From Nematostella vectensis (taxonomy: Eukaryota; Cnidaria; Anthozoa; Actiniaria; Edwardsiidae): DNA of 64,000 bases. Below are positions 30,844 through 42,300 of the stretch, piece after piece. The position numbers and the translations under genes were made by a program. The notes under the pieces were generated by a model. The model saw only the letters and a program-made list of their open reading frames with translations. It was not told the DNA's origin and did not search any database. Numbering within the stretch: the stretch's first letter is position 1; every line of letters begins with the position of its first letter. The stretch lies in NCBI RefSeq assembly GCF_932526225.1, contig NC_064043.1, positions 5,943,501 through 6,007,500 of the forward strand. The letters are read 5' to 3'.

Positions 30844-33800
30844 GTGAGTTTATTTGTTTGGATTTTCTTCGGAAATAATATAGAATCGTGCGGTACGTAC
30901 TCATTAGAAACTTGGTAAACAAACGAGAACGCTAATATAGGTAGTGATATTTTCTAAAGGGGTATAGATTTTTTTTTACAACACTGATTGTTGTAAGGGT
31001 ACGCGTATGTCACTTAACGTGATTTTGTAGAAACATGGCTTTATAGAAAAATGAATTAAGAGTGATATAGGGTTAATGTTATGGCAGTATATACCAGTAT
31101 ACTGGGTTCAATTGGCTTTATGTAATGTGCGCGTACTTTTTCTCTTCTTATCCTTAAGTGTTATGATTGAGTTTGCACTAGAAGTGGTGATTTCTCTCGT
31201 ATAAATAATGCTAGCGGAAACGCTGGTCTCTACCGGCAACAGTGACATACTAAATCAACTCTATTCAACATACATTACTAAAGTCTACATCGGAAGGACC
31301 CCACTGACAGCTAGATCTTGTCTTAAAAGTCAACTCTAGTTTTACCTATTACATGGCCCTGAAAGAGTTAATCAAATACATCGAGCCTTGGCCGAAATGA
31401 CCTGTCTTAGTAATCCGCGCATTCACAAACCGCAGCAGTAGTCATCACTTTAAGTTCCATTAAAATCTCGCCAAGTAATAAAAACTCCTGTTCCATATTA
31501 TATTGGACCAATTCATTAACCGTCACCACCAGACAGCCGAAAATAGACAGCAGTGCACAGCTTCAAGGACTGCTGAATATTGCGTATTAAGTTTGTAATT
31601 TCATCGAATTGGACTTTATGGAATGGATAGATAGTGTTGTGTGGAGCAGGTGTAAGAATACACATAGCTTCGTTTAGACTGTTCAAAGCGCGAGCCGACA
31701 TACTAGGGGATTCCACGGCTTACTCCGTCTGTCGGTGCGTTACCGCAACTTCGCATAGTATAATCGGATAGGATTACTTCCAACATAGGCGCGCATAGCT
31801 ATAGTGAAAGGGCGCTTTGAAAATGGTGCTAAGCAACTTGCGCGATGCTGGGGCTATGTCTAAATATCTCCGCATGCGGTAAAAGCCAAAGATTACAGTG
31901 ATTTTACTCTGGCGATACGGTTTTTTTAATCAACTTTGAAGATATAAGGGAGCTGAGAGAAACAGGAGAGATGTAATTGAGAATGTGAGCGATAACAGGG
32001 GAGCGGAAGGAGTTTCGAGAAGTGTTGATTGTGTTGCCTATGCCGCGCGAAATGATTTGAAGAAAAAATCTGATTATTTGCTGTTGAGTGCTTCATGTCA
32101 TACTAAGCTATAAGAGTTATGCAAACAATTTTCAAGTTCGTATGCCTAACGCTTTTATAAAATACTCGGTATTGTCTCGTGGCGCCGACTTCCTTTGATT
32201 ATTACAACAATTTCCTTATTCCCGTACGCTGAGACAAACAGCACCAACTGCGCATCTTGAAAAAACTCTCAACCCTTACGTCTTTTGTCACTTACTGACA
32301 CCAAATGCTATTGTTCCGCTAATCCATCTTTTTCTCAATGTGTGTAAAATGCTTTTCCGTTTTTCGTGGTTCCGTTGTTTTCATTGGCATTGTAAAAGGA
32401 TGTTAGTTAAATTTTGCCAAACGCGGGTTGATTGAGCGCAACAAAGAGCGTTTTCTATTTCTTTGTTTCCGAGCTGAGAGTTATTGATAACAAATTTTAT
32501 TGAGAAGGACGCCTTACGAAAAGCGATATCCAATCCTAAGCAAGCTCTTTTGTTTGGGCGAATTTAATTTTGTCTTACCACTCCGGAGTGTGAACGATTT
32601 TGTCACATTTGCGAATTTTTTACAAGTAAAACAAGCATAGTCACGGAAAGTTTGACTTCGCTAATAACATTCACTCATGCTCGTCGTAACACCATTAACT
32701 TTCGCTGGGCGCCTCTAACGCCGACCTCTTTCAGGACTCTATGGGGATTGGGAGTTTCGTTCGAGTTATTGAGTATCAGTGGGGTTATTAGCGTTATAAG
32801 TTGAAGCGCGTTCCTCTTTTCCAAAACAAGATGCAAATGTTGGCAGGTGCAGTGGGAGATAGTATCTGAGTTGTGTTGAACTGGTATTGTGATCTCACTT
32901 GTTGCCCTACTACGTGCTCTGCGGAGCGCCAAACCAGGGAGCTCTTAATTCGAGAATAATCCCCGCATAAAGTGTACATCAGCGCGCCTAAACCACGGCG
33001 CTCTCTACGTCCAAGGCGCCAAACTAAACCTTTCGGAATAGGAGGATCAATTCCAGGGGATCAAAGGTAGGATTTTATTACGCTCAATTAGGTCTCGCGT
33101 CTTTATAACACTGAGATTACCGGATCGCTATTCTATTGAAGCGAGACCAATATAAACTAATGAAACTGAAAAAAAATTTACGGAAAATTATAAAATCTCT
33201 ACTAGTTATTTGATTGGGATCTTATAAACTTATGTTAATAGTTTGGACTTTTGGGGGGGGGGGGTATTTTAAACGATCTTTTAATCGTGAGTCATGAGCT
33301 TCATGTATAGTTGTGAATGAAATTGTAGTGAATTATAATTGTATTCTATAGAAATGGCAGTTACTCCTAAATAACTATATATCTCGAGGGGTTTAATGAA
33401 TTTTCCGAGTCTAGATCCAATACTTAGTGTCTTAGCGATGAAAATTCAGAGGGTTAATGGGAAAGTCAGTCGATAAGAGAAAAATATTCAATACAATAAC
33501 ACCTTTGTAATTCCAATATGTAGGAAATACTTTGTATATAGTGAAATAGAGCAACACGGAACGGATTATGCGTCACAGTTTGGAGACGCCCAAAATCCAC
33601 TCAGTTAACGAGACTTTTTTTTCGCGCTGTAAATGTGTTGGTTTCTACGCCCTGTGAATCGTAAATATCGGCAAATTTCGCTTTTCACCGTGGCGCGAAC
33701 CACAGGAACAGCGCGGGCTCACCGCGTGCACAAATCAATAGGAAGTATAAACCCATACAGAGACCGCTGTGCTGAAACCGAATCATAAGAATGTGCAATT

Positions 33801-33859
33801 ATGTCGAAAGTGAGACAGTTTAACTTGAAGCGTGCGTCATTCGTACCGTTTATGCCAAG
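30844..33859. other. Spacer / possible prickle 5' intron
   Basis: No exon-like frame recognised on either strand; minus-strand frames at 31516-31716 and 32675-32979 lack features. Poly-G tract at 33254-33266. Confidence 0.5.
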
Positions 33860-33898
33860 ATGGAGAAAAGGGGCAGGGAAAGATTTCGGATTCTAAAG
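33860..33898 (+). CDS. Candidate alternative first exon of prickle (C)
   Basis: ATG, 13 codons (MEKRGRERFRILK), donor GTAGGG, phase 0. Weakest of the three candidates because it is short. Confidence 0.25.
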
Positions 33899-34684
33899 GT
33901 AGGGGTGTTGATTGAATAATTGCGTTTTAAACTGTTTTACGGGAAGTTATCGATAATAGATTCCCTCGCATGTGACAACAAATGGACATTTAGTTTAGCA
34001 TCCGTTGAGATGTTTGTCCAAAAATGACTAAACCGAAAGCGTCCGGGTACGATCCTAAATGCTGTTTGCTTATTATTTTTTAAAGAATTAGTTTTTCTAT
34101 TGAATTAACAATAAATGCGCAATTTACATATAATTCTACAGCTAAAATACATATTTCATTAACTATTTTCTCTTTCTGTCGACTAGGAAAATATGCACTG
34201 AATAGCGAACCAAGAAATTACTCGAACAAAACCTTTTCGCAAATCTAAAAACAGTCTTTTTGCATGAATTATGAAATATTGTAAATGAAAGGGATATTGT
34301 AACTATATCAATATGCACTAATAGCTTAATGGCTTATAAGTTATCCAAATGTCAATGCCACTGCTCCAAAGATTGTTCAACTTTTACCATTTAATTGCCT
34401 TCTCAGCATATTTATGAGATTACAACTTTATTTGTTTAGAAGTCCTTATTCTAAAATACATATAATCCATAAAAAAAGAAGGTTGTCAGTGCAAATGTCG
34501 AGTGGACATGGTAAATGGCAGATCTGCAACCACAAGTACCAACGAATCTTAATATATTTCGACCAAGAGATATGTATATATCATGGTCATAGGCCTGGCT
34601 GCAGTTTATTTATCAACTTAAATAATCAGTACTTATAAGCACCTTTCGGCAATATATATATATTGGAGTAACTCCCACACCGCC
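33899..34684. other. Spacer / possible prickle 5' intron
   Basis: AT-rich; nothing recognised apart from a stretch near 34470-34520 weakly resembling the TIR of the element at 54637-54953. Confidence 0.45.
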
Positions 34685-34920
34685 GACGTGACGGAAAAAC
34701 ATGACATGACACTTCAAATAAGCCCATTTCACATCAAATAAGGCGATACTAGTACTTAGTTTTTTAAATTGATGCGACTTTTTGTAGTGTCATTGAAATT
34801 TGAGCTTTCGATATTTGTGTTTTGAAAATCAGTCCGTAATACAAGGAACCTATAGCCATTGTAAGAAATTGTGTCTTCGTTCTCTATCTCGAATTGCGCG
34901 TTTTCCAGGTTTTCATGTCA
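34685..34920. repeat. Dispersed repeat, copy 1
   Basis: CGTGACGGAAAAACATGACATGACACTTCAAATAAG... through TTGTAAGAAATTGTGTCTTC...CTCTATCTCGAATTGCGC matches 53436-53785 in the same order, with indels. Family unknown. Confidence 0.8.
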
Positions 34921-37900
34921 ACACAGCCTAACGAGCCTAGCTTCCGGTGATCACTCTGGTTGTTTACTTGGTTTAGTGATCACTGAGTAAAGATTACCAG
35001 ATTAAGCAGCATCGAAAAATTACCTAAACACCACACCTATTAATAACGGCATCCTAATAGTCTTTCCCACGACATAACAGCTAGCGTTTTTCTGTTGCCT
35101 TTCTCGTCCTCAAATCAATGCATCTCTAAACTTCACAAGAATGTTGAGACATTGAGACATATTTGCTTGTTTCTGCCATATATTTGCTTCGAATCGTTCA
35201 GTCATACCTTAGTGTCTTATAACCAAACTGAAAATACATATCATATGTTTTCAGTGAAAACTGAGTTTAAAACTACTCTTAGAAGTAATCTTATATTCTA
35301 GTTAACTAGCAACATCTCTTTGCCTTCTAAGTGAAGGCAACAATGCGCATCTGATGTGAGCTTTCCTTCTTTAAGCGGATCTCGAAATGAAAATTTTTCC
35401 TATATCTTAGACGGAAGTAGCTGACATGGCGGTAGTGCGGACTTTCCTATTCCTCTCTCGTCCCTCTAGCTGTGTCATCGATAATGTCGCCAGGATTATA
35501 TCGCCAGCGCGGACCCCTAAAGAGTTGGGTTCGCATTAACCAGCGCCCTAGTGGGTTAAAAGCCTCGACACTCTTTAATGAGTTTGCTAAAGGCCTTGGC
35601 GCGGATGAAACGCTGCGTAGTTCCGAGTACCTCTCTCACTTGACAGGTACATAATCATAACTTGCTCCAGGGCTGTGTCTAGTATACGTGCAGTTTCCTT
35701 CATTCAGCAAAGGGACCGACGGCAGACTAAATAACAATTGTCTGAAAAGAAGATGAAGATTGCTCTTGTATAACCCACAATGGGGGGGAAGTGAACGAGT
35801 GTTTCTTTTCCCCCTAAATGCTTACCGCAGTAGGAGATTCGTGGGCCTTGACTTCAGCTCACGGTAAAAGCTTGTAAGAGATTGCTGATATCAAAGGGTT
35901 TTTGTTTTATTTTCATAATTTTTTTTTTTACAAAAAAAGATAAGCGAAGTAAAAAAACAATATCATAATAAAAAAGGTTAGCGAAGGAATTGCCTTTAAG
36001 CTTTCGCAAATGACATGATTAACTAATGTATCAAATTAGTTATCCTCTTCCTATATGTTTGTTTTCAAGAAGATGAATGCATCATAGATGATGACATAAT
36101 TTGGGTAATTAGCTGTTCAGCCTACCACGATTCTTAAGCTATCATTATAACCTCACCCCTCGGTACGACATCTAGGACCTCCTGAAGCTTCTTTCTTGTC
36201 AAATGTTTAACAAAAGTTCTTGGATTTTTTTAAAAAAAAATATTTTACTGAACTTGGGGGTAGCTGTTTCAAAATTCAAAGTCCATCTATACCTCAAATC
36301 CTTTCAACATGGAGTTTTCAGGAGTACCGAATCCTTCGATGAGTCGACCTTTGATCTCACCACAAAGAAAATAACTCCCTTTACTGGGATAGAAGCGACC
36401 TGTGAAGCCACCAATTATTTGCCAGCAGGGGGCTGCAAATTGTCCGCATCGTTGAAAACGAATAGAACATTCCTTTCTTAGCGTAACTTGTTTACTTCTT
36501 ACTAAAGTCACGAGAAATGTTAATACTCCCAGGGACTAGATAAAACCACAACTAAGACTTTACACAATCATGCAAAAATTCCATAAATTCCAGGAATACT
36601 TTGTTTCTAGAAAATGCGACCTGTTTCATCAGTGTGGTTTTTTTAGTGTTTATGGTAGTTTGCCACGGGCACTGGCATCTACCTGACGATAGGATAAACA
36701 AGCAAGCAAGCTATTGCATTTTGAAGCACCTTAAAGAATGTCGATCACCCAGTCCTTTGTTGTTATTTATCATTGAAAATACAGAGGTTTATTTGCAAGT
36801 GAACTTCAAAATAACAATCTGCAAATGTAGTCTGATATTTAATTGACGATATTTGATTGAAAATATTTTGGTTACTCGCTTGAATTAGCGGATGGAAATG
36901 GATTCTTTGAGTAACTCGCCATTGAGCGGGTGCATAAAATGGCGGCGTGATTGGCCTTCTTTAATGGCGCTAATACGGGCATCCGCACGAGTGTGAGAAA
37001 GGGAAAGAGTTAAAAAAACGGGGGGGGGGGGGGAGGGGACAAAAAAAACAATTTTTTTACCGATTACTATTTCGATATATCTATACAACTATTGTGATAT
37101 CTCTTTAATTGTGCAAAGTTTATTTCAAATATATTTCTTAGCACAATGACTTTTGTAGTCTACAATGGCTTTTGTAGTCTATAATGAAGCCTGATGACAA
37201 ACTTTTTGCATGTAGACATCAATATATAAATATGGCAAAACTTCACTATCTGAAATACAACAGCAGAACTGAGCAAACTCGACCTCGGGTAATTCGAATT
37301 GGGTCTTATTTCCCATAGATTAACGGACCTAATCTAGCCCAAGCTCATTTATTTGATACTTTCGATTTTAATTCTGATTTGTTCATTATTCTAGAGTGAA
37401 TGGATAAAGATACTACGTTCATAATTTGTGGGAATACTTAGCAGATTATATCCTTTCTCTCCGGACTTTGATTAAGCGTGGTGTTACTGTACATGACAGT
37501 GAAAGTAATAGCAAAGCGTCAAGCTATCGGACCACTTATAATTGGTCCTGGTAGTCGTTTTAATTCCAGATGAAATTTCTTAAGATAACCATACGGGAGG
37601 TTCCAGGAAGTTAAGTAACTCAGTCAATTTTCGGTGCTTTTGGTGTTTCCGGTCACAGTTTAGATTATACTGATGGAACAAAGGCTTCAATCCAATTGAA
37701 TACACCTGACACATAAGTCTAGCGGCCGTCACTCAAAAACAAACAATGACCTGGAAATACAGGTACATAACAAATATCAAACGCATTGTCCGACCAAAGC
37801 TTGCCCTTCAACAACTTAGTAGATGAGAGCGCGCCAAGTTAGCTAGATATAGGGTTTGCCCTTGGGCTAAATTCGCGATAAGCAAGGAGTCGATGATTCT

Positions 37901-38188
37901 CGCGCGATACAACTGATTACTTCATTGTGTGATTAAGTTAGCGTTTGTGTGTTTAGAGCACTTAAGCGTGATTTGTGCAAGTGTGACTCGAGAGCGGGTA
38001 TCCTATTTTGAAGTGTATCACCCAAACCCCCAAGCACGAGGTTACAGGCTGTAGAACGATGAAAGTGGGACGGGTACAATTAGCCTCTCGCACCTCAACA
38101 ACATGCTATGAACCAACAGCTATGAACCAGAAATAAAACTGGATAATTACTGAAACCTCTATGCATTTTTTGTAAGCAAAAAAGAGTC
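34921..38188. other. Spacer / possible prickle 5' intron
   Basis: A GC-richer open frame with ATG at 35484 (to about 35646, ...YLSHLTG before GTACAT) looks exon-like but ends in phase 1. Poly-G at 37021-37033. Nothing else recognised. Confidence 0.45.
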
Positions 38189-38476
38189 TCAGTAGGGTTG
38201 ATGCTGAAAAAAAAATCGGAAAAGAAAACAAAGGGTGTCGGAGACGTCGAGTCTGTACCTTGAGGCGTAGCGCAATACGCGCCTTATGTCACGAAATGTC
38301 CTCAGATTTGTTAAATTGAGATTAACGATGCTGAGGCCGTTGTTTTCAATTGTGTTGATAATTTGGTCCATGCGACAGAGTGCGCGTTCGCGGGGCGAGA
38401 AAGCCAAACAAGTTGTAGACAGTCGGTCTAATATCACCTCTCCGTCCTCGGGGTAGTGATAAGAATTATGGCTCAT
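38189..38476 (-). CDS. Candidate minus-strand exon or small protein, unidentified
   Basis: 95 residues from ATG at 38476. The first ~72 residues (MSHNSYHYPEDGEVILDRL... to ...RRVLRYAS) have balanced codon use and mixed composition typical of real coding sequence. A donor-like AAG/GTACAG occurs at about 38262. Beyond that the frame becomes Phe-rich over a T-run. Family not recognised. Confidence 0.3.
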   Translation of the reverse strand: MSHNSYHYPEDGEVILDRLSTTCLAFSPRERALCRMDQIINTIENNGLSIVNLNLTNLRTFRDIRRVLRYASRYRLDVSDTLCFLFRFFFQHQPY

Positions 38477-39212
38477 TACTATCCCAAATAAGATCTATTT
38501 GCAGCCTTTCAACCCCAGCAATCCGACAACACAAAAGAACAAAAAGCAAATAAAACAAAATTACGGCTTTGAGCCCTGCTCAACCGTGATTGGCCATTGT
38601 TTGGTATTGTTCCGATTTGTAAACTCGGAGAATTGTGCTGATTCGGATCTACGTCCAGCGTCTTGCTGTGCAAGCGCCTCCAGTCTTTATCACGCCGCAC
38701 AAATTTCTTCTAAAATACTCAAGAGCTTCCTGTTTGTGAGGATTACACATTCGAGCGGTTTTGGGCGTCTTTCCCCCCAATATGGATGACAGCCGTATGC
38801 AAAGATTTGACTCTCACAAAAAATAGTGTTGACACTTGGGAATGCGCGACCGCCGTTTTGATTGGTCTATACATTAATTAACGTCAGGAGCCGTCAATCA
38901 CCTCGTGAAATAGTTTGTATTGATTTTACAGTTCAACAACCATAGTCGCACGTTTCGTATAGGCTCCGCGAGAGTGAAGGGGCTTTACGGTTCGCTTCCA
39001 TGACAGGATCTAAAGGGCTCTTTCAACCGATATAACGAATAGAAGTTTAGGCATCGTGCATCCGAGTGGGCTGTCATGAATAGAGGCGAAATCCCTCGGG
39101 TATGTGTCGGCCAGCGCGCATGACGCTTGAGACGAGAACTAACAGTTTGCTGCGGCGAAGCGTTATCTCTAAGCAAGTGTTTATATGTCCGAATCTTTTG
39201 TTGGTGTTTCAG
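38477..39212 (+). other. Region 5' of the first certain prickle exon
   Basis: A plus frame from 39102 runs open into exon 39213 (MCRPARM...), so an unspliced 5' extension is formally possible. The acceptor TTGTTGGTGTTTCAG before 39213 makes splicing more likely. Confidence 0.4.
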
Positions 39213-39301
39213 AACATGGTTGCACACGACGATGATGACGGCTCCAAGGCGTGCAACAATTGTGGAGATACGTGTCCAGGATTCAGCGCTCATTACTGGA
39301 G
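39213..39301 (+). CDS. Prickle exon with N-terminal Cys-rich segment
   Basis: Acceptor GTGTTTCAG, donor GTAAGA. Encodes [20 protein letters not shown]...HYWR; 89 nt, phase 0 in and 2 nt out, the same as testin exon 2. Confidence 0.9.
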
Positions 39302-42300
39302 GTAAGAACAACCAACTCTTTGGCTCTTCATCCCGAAGAGTGACACTTCGTACAATCCATACAAATAGACTGTCTAGCTTGCTAACTTTTCCCGAGCGTT
39401 CCTATACACTCTTGCTCGCTCTAATGAATGTATAGAAGCTAAGTGAAGCCTCTGAGGTGGAAATTGCATTACAAGACTGTTCATTTGTCGAACATGAGTG
39501 TGGAGGAATTTGCTACCGACTTACAACTCTTCGTTGTAGTCGGATTGCTTGGCTCTCTCACTAAGGTCCCAAGATTAGATGGCTATCGGAGATATCGGGG
39601 GATCGTTTCGAAGATGCCTTCTATACTTTCTAGATTTCGTCGGGATTGGCCATTTTGCGTTTCATTCACTCTTGATATTCAGGCAAAGTTCGAAGAGATT
39701 TGATCCCTACAGGAAATATTTATGGCCGAGTATGTGCTCACCGTGTATTTGACTCTCGGGTTGCGTTTGTACCCATTCTCATATGGGATTGCTTTAGAAG
39801 GCGCGCATTAACTAACTATTTTAACATCTCAATCAAACCTCTAGAAGTCTATTTCGGAATAGATATACTCTTTACAGTTTATTAATTACGAAGCTACATG
39901 ACTGTTGTGTTTAGTCGATTAGGAAGGCGTTCGAGCTTATTTGCTTAGTGCGATAAAGCGAAAAGTTCACTCAGTTCATTGTTTCAAACGTCCTGAAATT
40001 CATGACATGTTTTGGTTCTTATCTTCTGCCGAATGCTACAGAAAACAACGCGGCTCAAGGCTGCTCTAGATAAACCGGGAGCGTATCAAATACTTGTAGA
40101 CATAATAGATACTCTATCACGAATCACGCTCCTTTGAACTTTTTTTGGAGCCAATTAGTCTGTTAGTCTGACGGAAATTCAGCTAACGCGCGTTCTAATG
40201 GACTCAATTTCGTTAGGGACGGGCCAGCCACATTTGAACGACGCAAATAACCTGGTACTTAAAGCGCGTATTGGAATAGACTTACTTCTAGATTTTCGTG
40301 TTTAAAATACATGTCCTCAGCAGTGCCGGGTGAGCTTATGTAGCAAGCCATACTTGAGGCTCTCGTGTCTCGCTAGCTATTTAATATCCTCAATAAGCCA
40401 TTTGACACAACCCGCAAACAAGAGAGGGGAGTACTAATAAGCGGTAATCCAAAACTTTCTCTCTCTTCGCACTCTCTCGCGACTTAGTCAATTGTGCCCG
40501 GAAACGCGTTGTTCTTTGGATTGTTTGAACCATTCTTTCTCTTTATATATCTCCCACTTATAGACAAAACCTTGAGGTTGTTGTGCTTTTTGCATCAGTG
40601 TGGGGTATGATAAATGTTCACGGTGCCTCCTTTCAATGCGGTTTTGCAAGAAGTGCGGAATTTGAAAATATTCGATTACCCGTGGTTTTGCGCTAGTCGA
40701 GAAATTGGCGTCGAGAAGTTGGCATTATGGGTCATCGTGATACACAACTAAAGCGCCTTGTATCATATGAATAACAAAATCCTAGAAATCGAATCTACTC
40801 AGATCATTTAGTCAATAAACCTTGTTGATGGCAATATTGGGATTCAGTTTCCAAGTGTGTTTTGACAGTGTAGGTATTTCTTGATGTTTCCTGAATTCCC
40901 TATTACGTATTTTTTTTAGCCCGGAATCGACTCGTTTTCAGGTACAATTCACCCTTAGTTTTCAATTCAAGTTTGTGACAATATCCGGTTTGTTTTTCTA
41001 TCCCGTCCGTCAGATTTATGCTCCGACTAAGCACACAATAACAACTTCTGTGTGACAGTGTCTTTTGTCTACTGATATTAGGTCGTTTTGATTCTTAGCT
41101 CTTCTTGTGACTCTGAGAGTATTCTTTTTTTTTAGTGATTTATTGTTTTGTAGCTTGCTGTGTGGTGGACAAAAAAAGGATCCAAAAGCAACTTCTTAAT
41201 GCAACTTTGAAACATTCGGCTAAAGACTTGTGGGCTTATCAAGCTGCGCAATTATTTGCGAATAATAAGCTCCAAGTTTATGAAGGCTATTAAAAAGAAT
41301 TTTTTCTCCAAAAAAATGTGTTTAATTATTCAGCTTAAATTTTAGTTTATCGTTAGCTCTAATTGATTAGATGTTGTATTTTAAAACAACGTTCGAAATT
41401 TATCAAGTTTAATATTATACTATATTTAATATACATCGCCAGTGCTTAAAAAAACACCAAAATATTTGTTCAATGCTCAGCAACAGTTTTAGTCTATCGT
41501 TAGTTTTTGTTGATTAGATGTATGCTTTAAGACAACGTTCGAAGTTATTAAGTTGTAGAATATACAGTGCTTATAAAACACCCACGAAAATAATACCGCA
41601 CGTGCTCTAGCAACACCCCCGACTGGACAATAAGGATCTGACCACGAGCGCCCTTCACCCAGGCGTTTTTTTTTTTTTTCTACATATTTAGAACTTTTCT
41701 TTAAAAATCAGTCAAAATCTGAAGTGACCACACATTTTGTGGACATCAGTTCTCCCCATCTGGTGGGGGTACTTTGTGTGTGGTCTTACGCAGGGAGATA
41801 ATAAAATCTCCCATTCGATCTCCCTTTCCAATTACACAATTTGCAAGCTTGAAACAACAAAAGCATCATTAATAACTTTTCTAATCCCCCGTCCATCACG
41901 CGTGTAAGCCCTGGATAGAATGCGTTGGTAGAATCTATTAGATTATACCACTGAAAAGGGAATGAATTCTTCAGTCTTTGTTTGTGGAAGAACGTGATTG
42001 GTTTCCACTTTCCATCTTCGCATTCCTAGCTAATTCAAAGCGATTGATTACTTAAAGGCACAACCTCTACCACACCAAGGTTAAATGAACTTCATTAGTC
42101 CCCCATTTTGACTCTATCAACTCAAATCCTCTCCTATAATATTTCTATACTGCGGTTGGATCCAAAGAGCTTATGGCTATTAGATAACCTTTTCTTTAGT
42201 CCCAATTTTCTAAACCTCCGCAGGAGATCGTTCCCAATCTATACAGGCTTTTTACTCAAACCAGACACTTCGGCTCCGCCATAGTCTGAACCACAATAGC

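Noticed and set aside
35484-35646. GC-richer exon-like frame MSPGLYRQRGPLKSW... before GTACAT, considered as a prickle first exon
   Set aside because: Ends in phase 1 while the next certain prickle exon starts in phase 0; kept only as a spacer note.
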